64,000 nt of DNA from Microbacterium oxydans (GTDB taxonomy: Bacteria; Actinomycetota; Actinomycetes; Actinomycetales; Microbacteriaceae), in contig NZ_FMIR01000013.1 in NCBI RefSeq assembly GCF_900095745.1, forward strand, positions 165,478 to 229,477. Reading direction: 5' to 3'. A model generated the notes under the pieces. That model saw only the letters and a list, made by a program, of their open reading frames with translations. It did not search any database and had not been told where the DNA came from. Positions within the stretch are counted from its first letter, which is position 1. Every line of letters begins with the position of its first letter. Shown here one piece after another: positions 34,479 through 43,517 of the stretch. The position numbers and the translations under genes were made by a program.

Positions 34479-35866
34479 CACCGCTCGACCGCGAGACGAA
34501 TCAGAGTCCAGGGATCATCGGGCGGGCGCGGGGCGCTCTCCAGGCCCTGCGCCCGCGTTCTGTGATCGGGAATGATGCCGAGCCCGGTGCCGACGTGATC
34601 GCGATGCTCGGTATGCTCGGCGCCTCGCTGCTGGCTTCGTCGCAGGCGACGAATGACGTGGAGGAGACACTCAACCGTCTCGCGCAGCAATACGACCGCG
34701 CAGATCTCCGCGTGTTCGTCCTTCCGACGATCGTGATGGTCGAGGATCCGCGCAACTCGTCATCCGCCACTTCCCTCTTCGCCGTGGGTAGCGCTCCGCT
34801 GCGCCTCGACCAGGTCGACGCCGTCGAGCGACTCGTGCGTGAGGCCTCGAGGAGTACGACGCCACCGCAAGACGTCGTCGCCCGACTCGGCGAGATCCGA
34901 TCGGAATCCGCACGGTTCGGACCGGTGCTCACCGTCTTCGGGTACACCCTGCTCACGGTCGGGTTCGGCCTGGTGCTCAATCCCACCGTGACCGCTCTTC
35001 CGGTCTATGTGCTGCTCGGGGTGGTCGTGGGGTCGATCGTTCTGATCGGCAATCGCGTCGCCACGCTGTCCCTCATCCTGCCGGTGCTCACCGCCTTCTC
35101 CGTGACACTCCTCATATCGCTGCTCGTTCGTCCCTTCGTGCACGACGACGTGCTCCGGCTCGTGGCGCCGTCGCTGGTCTCGTTCCTCCCCGGGCTCACA
35201 CTCACGATCGCCGCCGTCGAGCTCACCTCCGGGCAGATGATGGCGGGGGCGAGCCGTTTGGTCTCCGGTATCGCCCGGCTCGGCCTTCTCACTTTCGGTG
35301 TGTACGCGGGTATCTCCATCGCCGGGGAGCCTCCGGCTCCCACCACCGCACCGATGCAGCTCGGCGCATGGGCGCCCTGGGCGGGGATCGTCCTGGTCGC
35401 ACTCGGCTACTACCTGTACTCCGCAGCGCCGCGACGATCACTCGTGTGGATCCTCTATGCGCTCGTCGTGGCCTATTCGGGACAGCTGCTGGGCGACAGG
35501 CTGGTCGGCGCCGAATTGTCGGGGCTCATCGGCGCCCTGATCGTCATCCCCGCCGTGATGCTCGCCGGCCGCCTCTCCGCATCCCCCTCGACCGCGGTCA
35601 TGCTCACCTGTGCGTACTGGCTCCTGGTACCCGGCGCGATGGGGTTCATCGGTCTCAGCGAGGCGGCATCGGGCGCCTCCGGCGCCACCGACACCATCAT
35701 GCGGACCTTCGGCTCCCTCACTGCCATCGCGATCGGGATGCTGCTGGGAGCAGGCCTGAGCCGTGACGTCGCGGCGATGTCTCGAGGGTGGAGGCAAGCG
35801 CGCGGACGGGGTGGCACAAACCGACCGACGAAGCCGAGCGACGGAGAGCGAATGCACCATGACTGA
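34475..35866 (+). CDS. Threonine/serine exporter (ThrE) family protein
   Basis: A 463-residue exporter with both ThrE domains fused, as in Corynebacterium ThrE. The soluble N-terminal part (residues 35-165) contains MLGMLGASLLASSQATNDVEETL and VFVLPTIVMVE; the membrane part has about ten helices from residue 165. The start ATG 34475 overlaps the LuxR 2 stop. ThrE exports threonine and serine by proton antiport; an amino acid released by the amide hydrolase could be a cargo here (inference). Confidence 0.9.
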   Translation: MTPLDRETNQSPGIIGRARGALQALRPRSVIGNDAEPGADVIAMLGMLGASLLASSQATNDVEETLNRLAQQYDRADLRVFVLPTIVMVEDPRNSSSATSLFAVGSAPLRLDQVDAVERLVREASRSTTPPQDVVARLGEIRSESARFGPVLTVFGYTLLTVGFGLVLNPTVTALPVYVLLGVVVGSIVLIGNRVATLSLILPVLTAFSVTLLISLLVRPFVHDDVLRLVAPSLVSFLPGLTLTIAAVELTSGQMMAGASRLVSGIARLGLLTFGVYAGISIAGEPPAPTTAPMQLGAWAPWAGIVLVALGYYLYSAAPRRSLVWILYALVVAYSGQLLGDRLVGAELSGLIGALIVIPAVMLAGRLSASPSTAVMLTCAYWLLVPGAMGFIGLSEAASGASGATDTIMRTFGSLTAIAIGMLLGAGLSRDVAAMSRGWRQARGRGGTNRPTKPSDGERMHHD

Positions 35867-36965
35867 TCATCCTGCCGTCGACGAGAATCCGCGCCGGCTT
35901 CGCGAGACCCTGACATCGCTCAATCGTCCCTTCTCGTCGGGGTACATCTTGACGTTGGGCGGACTTCTCGCTTTCGGCACCGGTGTGGCGTTCACGCACC
36001 TCTCCACAGTGCTGATCTACGTGGCATTCGCTCTTTTCGCCGCCCTCGGACTCGACCCCGTGGTGCGCAAGCTCGAGACCCGCGGGGTACGGCGCGCGTG
36101 GGGAATCCTGATCGTGTATGCGGTCTTCGCTGCGGCGGTGGTCGGCGCTCTGCTCTTGATCGTGCCGACCGCGGTGCGCCAAGTCGCTCAGGTGATCGCC
36201 GACGGACCGAAGCTGATCAAGAGTTTCGAAGCATCAAGCTTCTACGGCTGGCTCCACGATGCGTTGGGGAGCGAAGCGACCACCCTCGTGCACGACGTCA
36301 CGGCTTTTCTCACGCAGCCCTCCCACATCGCGGCGATAGGCCAGGGGGTGCTGCAGGTCGGAGTGTCGATCGTCTCGACGGCCTCCGGCGTGGTCATCGT
36401 GCTCGTGCTGAGCTTGTATTTTCTGGCCTCCCTGCCGGCGATCAAGGCGGGATTCAACCGTCTCTTCCCCGCATACAGCCGGTCCGGCGTCGACTCGATG
36501 ACAAGTCAGATCACGGATTCCGTGGGCAGCTACCTCATGGGAATGGTCGTGTTGGCGTTCTTCAACAGTGTTGTCGCGCTCGTCCTGCACCTCGTCCTGA
36601 ACCTTCCCTTCGCGCTGCTGATGGCGGTCGTCGCATTCGTCATAACCCTCATCCCGCTGGTGGGATCCGTGCTCTACTGGGCTGTCGCGACCGCGCTCGC
36701 ACTCTTCTCCGGATGGCTTCCAGCGCTGATCTTCGCCGTGGCGTACCTCATCTACATGCAGCTCGAGGCCTACGTCCTGACGCCGAAGGTGATGAATCGG
36801 GCGATCGCCGTGCCCGGGGCACTCGTGGTCATCGGGGCGCTCGTGGGCGGCACCCTGCTCGGACTCCTGGGCGCTCTGATCGCGATTCCGGTGACCGCCT
36901 CGATCCTCCTCATCGTGAAGCAGGTCCTCATACCGAGACAGGATTCGAGGACAGTATCCCCGTAG
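35859..36965 (+). CDS. AI-2E family transporter (PerM/YdiK-like)
   Basis: A 368-residue membrane protein of the AI-2E (UPF0118) family: seven to eight helices, a long extracytoplasmic segment between about residues 105 and 165 and the late motif YLIYMQLEAYVLTPKVMNRAI, diagnostic of the family. Members include the AI-2 exporter TqsA and Na+/H+ antiporters from halophiles. ATG 35859 lies inside the end of the ThrE gene (8-base overlap), so the two are coupled. It is the last gene of the operon, followed by the hairpin at 37009-37051. Confidence 0.9.
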   Translation: MTDHPAVDENPRRLRETLTSLNRPFSSGYILTLGGLLAFGTGVAFTHLSTVLIYVAFALFAALGLDPVVRKLETRGVRRAWGILIVYAVFAAAVVGALLLIVPTAVRQVAQVIADGPKLIKSFEASSFYGWLHDALGSEATTLVHDVTAFLTQPSHIAAIGQGVLQVGVSIVSTASGVVIVLVLSLYFLASLPAIKAGFNRLFPAYSRSGVDSMTSQITDSVGSYLMGMVVLAFFNSVVALVLHLVLNLPFALLMAVVAFVITLIPLVGSVLYWAVATALALFSGWLPALIFAVAYLIYMQLEAYVLTPKVMNRAIAVPGALVVIGALVGGTLLGLLGALIAIPVTASILLIVKQVLIPRQDSRTVSP

Positions 36966-37008
36966 CCACGCCCATGATGAACGGCGCAGCTGGCGGCCTC
37001 GAACGAGA

Positions 37009-37051
37009 AAGCCCCCGCACGGTGGTCGATATGACCGCCGGGCGGGGGCTT
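37009..37051 (+). terminator. Terminator with AAGCCCCCGC / GCGGGGGCTT stem
   Basis: A 10-bp perfect outer stem (37009-37018 with 37042-37051) 43 bases after the AI-2E stop; the 23-base interior can pair further. It closes the plus-strand operon. Confidence 0.7.
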
Positions 37052-37572
37052 CGCGGGTGTCAGCGAATCCTACGCTGACCAGCGTTTCTGTGGATCGTCA
37101 GCGTTGTTGGCACAGTGTCATCGATATGGCACGACTGCTCTTGCGAGGTTCACATCACACCGAGATTCTTGCGAACTGCGCCGAGATAAATCGGGCCGAT
37201 CTACGTCACGACGCGCTCGCCGGCGGCGTCGAAGCGACTCCTCGCCTCGGTCTCCGCTCGATGCTGCTCCGGTCGACGTCTGGCTGCGCTGCGAGGCGCG
37301 GGCCAGCGTCGTCATTGCGACGGCCAACCACAAGGAGAGCCGCGACATCGTAGGATCCCGCGGCTCGTACACCACAGAGCATGGCGTCTGAGCAACACCC
37401 AGAGAACCTACGTCTAACTGAAAGTCGTCGCGAGGCCTGGCCGTTGCTCAACTACTTGATCGACGGAATCCCAGGGTTGCAAACGGAGACTTTCAGAGCT
37501 TCTCGCTATTGAAGCTCGACCCGCGCGAACGTTGCGCGGGAGCCCTTGGACACGAGCCCGTGATGCCGCTCG
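37052..37572. other. Non-coding stretch, no gene recognised
   Basis: No reading frame in these 521 bases has convincing codon use and I recognise no RNA gene. A 7-bp inverted repeat GTCAGCG-N7-CGCTGAC lies at 37059-37079. The base composition is lower in G/C than nearby genes, as expected of decayed or acquired DNA. Confidence 0.5.
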
Positions 37573-37884
37573 TCAAGCATTCGCGGATTCCGGCACTTCA
37601 GCGCCCTGGTCGCTCGTGGAGCTGCCGTCGATTCCGGCGCGCAGTCGAGCAGCCGCAGCCCCAACGTCATCCGCGCTGTAGATCGCACTCCCGGCCACAG
37701 CGATCAGTACACCTGACTCACGTACCGCGCCGACGCTCGCAGCGTTGACGCCGCTTGCCACAGAGAACGGGTCGCCAGACGCCTTCCCGACGCGCAGGCG
37801 GTTCTCGAACGCGCAGCCTTTCTCGGCCTGCTCGTCGAGGCCGGCGTGCATCTCGACGAAAACGGCACCGAGCTTCACGATTTC
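37573..37884 (-). pseudogene. C-terminal remnant of a 3-hexulose-6-phosphate synthase gene
   Basis: The minus-strand frame reads KLGAVFVEMHAGLDEQA, then PFSVASGVNAASVGAV and IAVAGSAIYSADDVGAAAARL, which follows the C-terminal half of 3-hexulose-6-phosphate synthase, an OMP decarboxylase-fold enzyme of the ribulose monophosphate formaldehyde pathway. Only about 105 residues match. Upstream of about 37884 the frame turns into unrelated sequence, so the N-terminal half, with catalytic Asp and Lys residues, is missing. The last 10-12 residues are also unlike the family. No intact neighbour of this pathway is in the window. Confidence 0.68.
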
Positions 37885-38010
37885 GTGGAGCATTACGCCT
37901 TCATCACGCGACGGAACGGAGCGATCTCCCCGGCGACGGCGCAGTTCATGCGGCTGGCGCACCGGGTTCCGCAAACCATCGCGAGCGACGCACCGTTATC
38001 CTAGCGGGCG

Positions 38011-38212
38011 CTGCCGCTTACACCAGAAAGGCAGGTGCTCGACCAGCTGATCGCCCTGCACGAGCACATCACCGTCACCCAGGGCACGATCTGGGGCATC
38101 AGCTCGGCGCGATGCAGATCGCTCCCGCCATCGACGGAGATGCGTCGGCCATCGTTGGGCAGACGCCTCGATCAGGGCCCTGCTCGCGTACCACGCGGCG
38201 AACCAGAAGTAG
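38011..38212 (+). pseudogene. C-terminal remnant of a phosphoglucose isomerase gene
   Basis: The plus frame from about 38011 reads LTPERQVLDQLIALHEHITVT then QGTIWGISS, close to the C-terminal part of glucose-6-phosphate isomerase (compare LGALIALYEH and QGVIWGINSFDQWGVELGK). After that a deletion and frame changes intervene; a third frame ends ASIRALLAYHAANQK with a stop at 38210-38212, which looks like the end of the same protein. The gene is therefore a broken fragment. It lies beside the hexulose phosphate synthase remnant, suggesting a lost sugar phosphate cluster. Confidence 0.55.
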
Positions 38213-38259
38213 GCAGCGCAGAACTCGCAGATGCCAGTGCGGGCGACGTGTGGGAGGTG

Positions 38260-38265
38260 TAGGTT
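38260..38265 (+). promoter_or_regulatory. Putative -10 hexamer TAGGTT, leaderless promoter of the membrane gene at 38272
   Basis: TAGGTT is followed by six bases and the ATG at 38272. Confidence 0.45.
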
Positions 38266-38271
38266 GCGGAG

Positions 38272-39270
38272 ATGGAGCCGATCCGCGTGGGCCTCGTGGC
38301 CGATCCGGCTTCGCCCACCGCCGTCGCGCGCCGGATGACCGACCTCACGCCACCGCTCGCGGCTGACGCCGACGGCTGGATCGTCGAACTCGTCAGCGAG
38401 CCGTTCACCCTCGGCTCCGAAGACGTCGACGTCGCCCTGGAACGGCTTCGTGCGCACGCCGACCAGAACCGGTGGGATATCGTCATCGGCGTCACCGAGC
38501 TTCCGCTTCGCGATGATGACGGGCGCTATCTGCTGGCGGCGATCGATCCTCGACGCCTGTGCGCGGTGCTGTCGCTGCCCGCTCTGGGCGGCTTCCGGGT
38601 GCAGGCCCGCGCCCGACATGCGGTGCAAGGGCTCGTCAACGGGATGGCCGAACCCGCCTCACCCGAGGAGAAGCGTCTGCCTCTCCCCCGGCTCAGCGCC
38701 CGTGGGCGCGTGCTTCTGGGCATGGTGCTGGCCAACCGCCCGTGGCTGCTCGCCGCCGGGCTCAAGTCCGCCCTGGTCGCGGCCCTGGCGACCGGCGCGG
38801 TGGCGACGATCGAACCGACGGTGTGGTCGCTCGCCATCTCACTGTCGGGCTGGCGCCTGGCGGCGGCGACCTTGGCTTCCATCGCGATCATCATCGCCTG
38901 GATCGTGATCGACGGCAGGCTCTGGGACCGCCCCGACGACGACTCACCTCAAGCGCGGGAGAGATCCCGTCTCTACAACACCTCGACGCTGCTGACTCTG
39001 ACCATCGGCATCATCATCTGTTATCTGGCGCTGTACGTCGTGAACCTGGCCTGGGCGCTGTTCGTGCTCGACACGACGGTGATGAGCGAAGCCCTCGGCC
39101 GAACAGTCGGCGTCGGCGACCTGTTCGTGCTCACGTGGTTCGTCGCATCGGCGGCGACTCTCGGCGGGGCCTTGGGCACAGGCCTGGAATCCGACGATGC
39201 GATCCGCGCCGCCACGTACTCGAAGCGCGAGGAGGAGCGGCGCGCCCGCCTGGCCGACGGGCGCGCCTGA
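38272..39270 (+). CDS. Membrane protein of unknown function with soluble N-terminal domain
   Basis: A 332-residue protein. Residues 1-130 form a soluble alpha/beta domain (MEPIRVGLVADPASPTAVARR, WDIVIGVTELPLRDDDGRYLLAAID). Then come four hydrophobic segments at about 160-180, 190-215, 240-270 and 280-305, and a charged tail. I do not recognise the family; the N-terminal part looks like a nucleotide- or peptide-binding fold but shows no known motif. It has its own leaderless-type promoter and stands alone between the pseudogene patch and the convergent nrd operon. Confidence 0.75.
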   Translation: MEPIRVGLVADPASPTAVARRMTDLTPPLAADADGWIVELVSEPFTLGSEDVDVALERLRAHADQNRWDIVIGVTELPLRDDDGRYLLAAIDPRRLCAVLSLPALGGFRVQARARHAVQGLVNGMAEPASPEEKRLPLPRLSARGRVLLGMVLANRPWLLAAGLKSALVAALATGAVATIEPTVWSLAISLSGWRLAAATLASIAIIIAWIVIDGRLWDRPDDDSPQARERSRLYNTSTLLTLTIGIIICYLALYVVNLAWALFVLDTTVMSEALGRTVGVGDLFVLTWFVASAATLGGALGTGLESDDAIRAATYSKREEERRARLADGRA

Positions 39271-39286
39271 GCTCATCTCGGACGGG

Positions 39287-40285
<999 letters not shown>

Positions 40286-40311
40286 TCAGCTGTCAGCAGC
40301 GGGTCAACGGG

Positions 40312-42456
40312 TCAGAGCATGCACGAGACGCACTCGGCCATGTCGGTGCCCTCGAGCGCCAGCTGACGCAGGCGGATGTAGTAGATCGTCTTGATGCCTT
40401 TGCGCCATGCGTAGATCTGCGCCTTGTTGATGTCACGCGTGGTGGCGGTGTCCTTGAAGAACAGCGTCAGCGACAGGCCCTGGTCGACGTGCTGCGTGGC
40501 AGCCGCGTACGTGTCGATGACCTTCTCGTAGCCGATCTCGTATGCGTCCTGGTAGTACTCCAGGTTGTCGTTCGTCATGAACGCCGCCGGGTAGTAGACG
40601 CGACCGAGCTTGCCTTCCTTGCGGATCTCGATCTTCGACGCGATCGGGTGGATCGACGACGTGGAGTTGTTGATGTAAGAGATCGAGCCGGTCGGCGGGA
40701 CGGCCTGCAGGTTCTGGTTGTAGATGCCGTGCTTCTGGATCGACGCCTTCAGCTCGGCCCAGTCGTCCTGCGTCGGGATGTGCTTGCCGGCGAAGAGCTC
40801 CTTGACCTTCTCGGTCGCGGGGACCCACGCCTGCTCGATGTACTTGTCGAAGAACGTACCCGACGCGTAGGTCGAGTCCTCGAACCCGTCGAACGTGGTA
40901 CCGCGCTCGATGGCGAGGTTGTTCGACGCACGCAGCGCGTGGAACAGCACCGTGTAGAAGTAGATGTTCGTGAAGTCGATGCCCTCTTCGGAGCCGTAGT
41001 ACACGTGCTCGCGGGCGAGGTATCCGTGCAGGTTCATCTGGCCGAGGCCGATCGCGTGCGAGCGGTCGTTGCCGTCCTCGATCGAGCGCACCGAGCCGAT
41101 GTGGCTCTGGTCGCTGACCGCGGTGAGGGCGCGGATGGCGGTCTCGACCGTCTGACCGAGGTCATCGGCATCCATCGACAGCGCGATGTTCATCGAACCG
41201 AGGTTGCAGGAGATGTCCTTGCCGATGTTGTCGTACGACAGGTCGTCGTTGTACGTCGTCGGCGTGTTCACCTGCAGGATCTCACTGCAGAGGTTGGACA
41301 TGTTGATCCGACCCTTGATCGGGTTGGCCTTGTTCACCGTGTCTTCGAACATGACGTACGGGTAGCCGGACTCGAACTGGATCTCGGCGACCGTCTGGAA
41401 GAACTCACGCGCGTTGATCTTCGTCTTCTTGATGCGCGGGTCATCGACCATCTCGCGGTACTTCTCGGTGACCGAGATGTCGCCGAACGGCACACCGTAG
41501 ACCTTCTCGACGTCGTACGGCGAGAACAGGTACATGTCCTCGTCGTTCTTGGCGAGCTCGAACGTGATGTCGGGAACCACGACGCCCAGCGACAGCGTCT
41601 TGATGCGGATCTTCTCGTCGGCGTTCTCACGCTTGGTGTCGAGGAAGCGCATGATGTCGGGGTGGTGCGCGTTGAGGTACACCGCACCGGCACCCTGACG
41701 GGCACCGAGCTGGTTGGCGTAGCTGAAGCTGTCTTCGAGCAGCTTCATCACGGGGATGATGCCCGAGGACTGGTTCTCGATCTGCTTGATCGGCGCACCC
41801 GACTCGCGGATGTTCGAGAGCAGGAGTGCCACGCCGCCGCCGCGCTTGGAGAGCTGCAGTGCGGAGTTGATGCCGCGGGCGATCGACTCCATGTTGTCTT
41901 CGATGCGCAGCAGGAAGCAGCTGACGAGCTCGCCACGCTGCGCCTTGCCGGCGTTGAGGAAGGTCGGGGTGGCCGGCTGGAAGCGACCGGAGATGATCTC
42001 CTCGACGAGGGCGACGGCAAGCTTCTCGTCACCGTCGGCGAGGCCGAGGGCGGACATGACGACGCGGTCCTCGAAGCGCTCGAGGTAACGCTTGCCGTCG
42101 AAGGTCTTGAGCGTGTAGCTCGTGTAGTACTTGAACGCGCCGAGGAACGTCTCGAAGCGGAACTTCTTGCCGTAGGCGAGGTCGTTGAGCTTCTGGATGA
42201 ACTCCATCGAGTACTGCTCGATGACGGCACCCTCGTAGTACTCCTTCTCCACGAGGTAGTCCAGACGCTCCTTGAGCGAGTGGAAGAACACCGTGTTCTG
42301 GTTCACGTGCTGCAGGAAGTACTCCCGCGCGGCGCGCTTGTCGGCGTCGAACTGGATCTTCCCGTTCGCGTCGTACAGGTTGAGCATCGCGTTGAGGGCG
42401 TGATAGTCGAGACCCTCGTAGGAGGGGTTCGCCTTGAATGCCACTGTCTCGGTCAC
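40312..42456 (-). CDS. nrdE: Class Ib ribonucleotide reductase, alpha subunit
   Basis: The 714-residue catalytic subunit. Family marks are [23 protein letters not shown], with the first active-site Cys, NLCSEILQ with the thiyl radical Cys, and the C-terminal AECVSCML pair that takes electrons from NrdH. There is no N-terminal ATP-cone, as expected for class Ib. The start is GTG 42456 ([12 protein letters not shown]), which overlaps the nrdI stop; the longer open frame upstream is noise. Confidence 0.97.
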   Translation of the reverse strand: MTETVAFKANPSYEGLDYHALNAMLNLYDANGKIQFDADKRAAREYFLQHVNQNTVFFHSLKERLDYLVEKEYYEGAVIEQYSMEFIQKLNDLAYGKKFRFETFLGAFKYYTSYTLKTFDGKRYLERFEDRVVMSALGLADGDEKLAVALVEEIISGRFQPATPTFLNAGKAQRGELVSCFLLRIEDNMESIARGINSALQLSKRGGGVALLLSNIRESGAPIKQIENQSSGIIPVMKLLEDSFSYANQLGARQGAGAVYLNAHHPDIMRFLDTKRENADEKIRIKTLSLGVVVPDITFELAKNDEDMYLFSPYDVEKVYGVPFGDISVTEKYREMVDDPRIKKTKINAREFFQTVAEIQFESGYPYVMFEDTVNKANPIKGRINMSNLCSEILQVNTPTTYNDDLSYDNIGKDISCNLGSMNIALSMDADDLGQTVETAIRALTAVSDQSHIGSVRSIEDGNDRSHAIGLGQMNLHGYLAREHVYYGSEEGIDFTNIYFYTVLFHALRASNNLAIERGTTFDGFEDSTYASGTFFDKYIEQAWVPATEKVKELFAGKHIPTQDDWAELKASIQKHGIYNQNLQAVPPTGSISYINNSTSSIHPIASKIEIRKEGKLGRVYYPAAFMTNDNLEYYQDAYEIGYEKVIDTYAAATQHVDQGLSLTLFFKDTATTRDINKAQIYAWRKGIKTIYYIRLRQLALEGTDMAECVSCML

Positions 42457-42887
42457 TGAAGCTGCCACCGTCGTTCCAATCCGTCGCTCACGCGATCCAC
42501 ATCGTCTTGTGTGCCGAAGATCTCGAGCCGATACAAGTGCGGCACGTGGCACTTGCGGCTGATGATGTCACCGGCGAGGCAGAACGCATCGCCGAAGTTG
42601 GTGTTGCCCGCGGAGATCACTCCGCGGATGTGGCGCCGGTTGCGCTCGTCGTTGAGAAACCGGATCACCTGTTTGGGGACGGCGCCCTTCTCGACGCCGC
42701 GCCCCGCACCCCCGCCATAGGTGGGGGTGACCAGCACGAAGGGCTCGTCGATGACGAGATCTTCTTCGTGCCGGTGGAGGGGGATGCGTCGGGACGGGAG
42801 CCCGAGTTTCTCGATGAACCGCGCGGTGTTACCCGAGACGCTCGAGAAGTAGATCAGGAGCGGCGCAGCGGTCGCGACGGCGCTCAT
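42453..42887 (-). CDS. nrdI: Flavodoxin-like NrdI protein
   Basis: A 144-residue flavoprotein that supplies the oxidant needed to build the Mn cofactor of NrdF. The FMN phosphate loop is [16 protein letters not shown] near residue 14, and [12 protein letters not shown] follows with the glycine-rich loop of class Ib Nrd[14 protein letters not shown] completes the pattern. It lies 6 bases after nrdH and overlaps nrdE. Confidence 0.96.
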   Translation of the reverse strand: MSAVATAAPLLIYFSSVSGNTARFIEKLGLPSRRIPLHRHEEDLVIDEPFVLVTPTYGGGAGRGVEKGAVPKQVIRFLNDERNRRHIRGVISAGNTNFGDAFCLAGDIISRKCHVPHLYRLEIFGTQDDVDRVSDGLERRWQLQ

Positions 42888-42893
42888 GGGGCG

Positions 42894-43127
42894 TCACGCC
42901 AGACGGGAGGCGAGCTCGTCGATCTTGTCGGGACGGAAGCCCGACCAGTGACCCTCGTCGGTGACGACGACGGGTGCCTGCAGGTAGCCCAGCGCCTTGA
43001 CCTGCTCGAGCGCCGTCGGGTCCTCGGAAAGGTCGAGGATCTCGTACTCGATGCCCTTGGCATCGAGCGCACGGTAGGTGGCGTTGCACTGAACGCAGGA
43101 AGGCTTTGTGTAGACCGTGATCGACAT
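42894..43127 (-). CDS. nrdH: Glutaredoxin-like electron donor NrdH
   Basis: A 77-residue redoxin reducing NrdE. The redox motif is SCVQC at residues 10-14, in the CVQC form usual for NrdH, with the thioredoxin-type PVVVTDEGHWSGFRPD segment that follows the cis-Pro. The start is ATG 43127 (MSITVYTK); six upstream residues in frame are probably not translated. It is the first gene of the nrd operon. Confidence 0.95.
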   Translation of the reverse strand: MSITVYTKPSCVQCNATYRALDAKGIEYEILDLSEDPTALEQVKALGYLQAPVVVTDEGHWSGFRPDKIDELASRLA

Positions 43128-43204
43128 CTTTTCGTAACCCCTCAAATCTCTGGCCTGCTTCTCATCAGGCTGTTTCCCGGTAGACCCCCTGCCGGGACTT
43201 CAAT

Positions 43205-43248
43205 ACTACATATGGGGACCGACATTGAGGGCGACCACAAGGGGTAGT
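43205..43248 (-). promoter_or_regulatory. Tandem candidate NrdR boxes upstream of nrdHIEF
   Basis: Two related motifs, ACTACATATGGGGA (43205-43218) and ACCACAAGGGGTAGT (43234-43248), are spaced by about three helical turns, the spacing usual for paired NrdR boxes. They lie 78-121 bases upstream of the nrdH start. Match to the known consensus is only partial. Confidence 0.35.
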
Positions 43249-43264
43249 AGTTACATCCGTGTAG

Positions 43265-43440
43265 TTATCCACCGTTCTCTACAGATACAACACAGGTTCT
43301 CCACCGTTTCTTCCACAGGCTGAGGCCCCTTCGCGAGGCTCACGAACCGCGAGAAATCGCGGCTGGGAAGCCCCTGTGAACGATCCATCCACAGGGGGCA
43401 CGCTACGCCGCCCCTCAGACATTTCGTTTCCTGTGGAATC
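43265..43440. promoter_or_regulatory. Cluster of DnaA-box-like elements
   Basis: TTATCCACC (43265), TTCTCCACC (43297), TCTTCCACA (43309), CCATCCACA (43385) and, on the other strand, GATTCCACA (43440 to 43432) share the CCAC(A/C) core of the DnaA box TTATCCACA / TTGTCCACA. Five in 176 bases next to a ribonucleotide reductase operon is unusual in this window. Confidence 0.4.
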
Positions 43441-43505
43441 GGGCTTTCGGCGTGTCGTGGGCGTGTCGCCGCACGGCCTCTTCCACGACCGCGCTCGAGG
43501 CCCGG

Positions 43506-43511
43506 TACCGT
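43506..43511 (+). promoter_or_regulatory. Putative -10 hexamer TACCGT, leaderless promoter of the MFS gene
   Basis: TACCGT is followed by six bases and the GTG at 43518, which decides that start over the in-frame ATG at 43452. Confidence 0.45.
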
Positions 43512-43517
43512 TGTCTG

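Larger units (their letters stand above)
43128..43517. promoter_or_regulatory. 390-bp divergent regulatory region between nrdH and the MFS gene
   Basis: No gene is seen. From left to right it holds two similar motifs that may be NrdR boxes (ACTACATATGGGGA at 43205-43218 and ACCACAAGGGGTAGT at 43234-43248), several TCCAC(A/C) elements like DnaA boxes (43265-43273, 43297-43305, 43309-43317, 43385-43393, 43432-43440), and a hairpin CCGCGA-GAAA-TCGCGG at 43347-43362 with a GNRA-type loop. Confidence 0.5.

Noticed and set aside
37052..37572. Possible insertion sequence or attachment site next to the pseudogenes
   Set aside because: I found no transposase frame, terminal inverted repeats or target-site duplication; the 7-bp inverted repeat at 37059-37079 alone is not enough.
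37714..38003. A plus-strand frame reading RRLPDAQAVLERAAFLGLLVEAGV and LHDFVEHYAFITRRNGA
   Set aside because: It looks protein-like but is antisense to the hexulose phosphate synthase match, which is the stronger similarity, and it has no start codon with a ribosome site. The part beyond 37884 remains unexplained.
40489..42459. A 656-codon plus-strand open frame opposite nrdE
   Set aside because: nrdE has all family motifs on the minus strand; the plus frame is a shadow rich in Val, Leu, Asp and Arg.
43347..43362. Hairpin CCGCGA-GAAA-TCGCGG as a possible small RNA or terminator
   Set aside because: A 6-bp stem with a GNRA-type loop is seen, but there is no U-tract, promoter or larger conserved structure visible to support an RNA gene.
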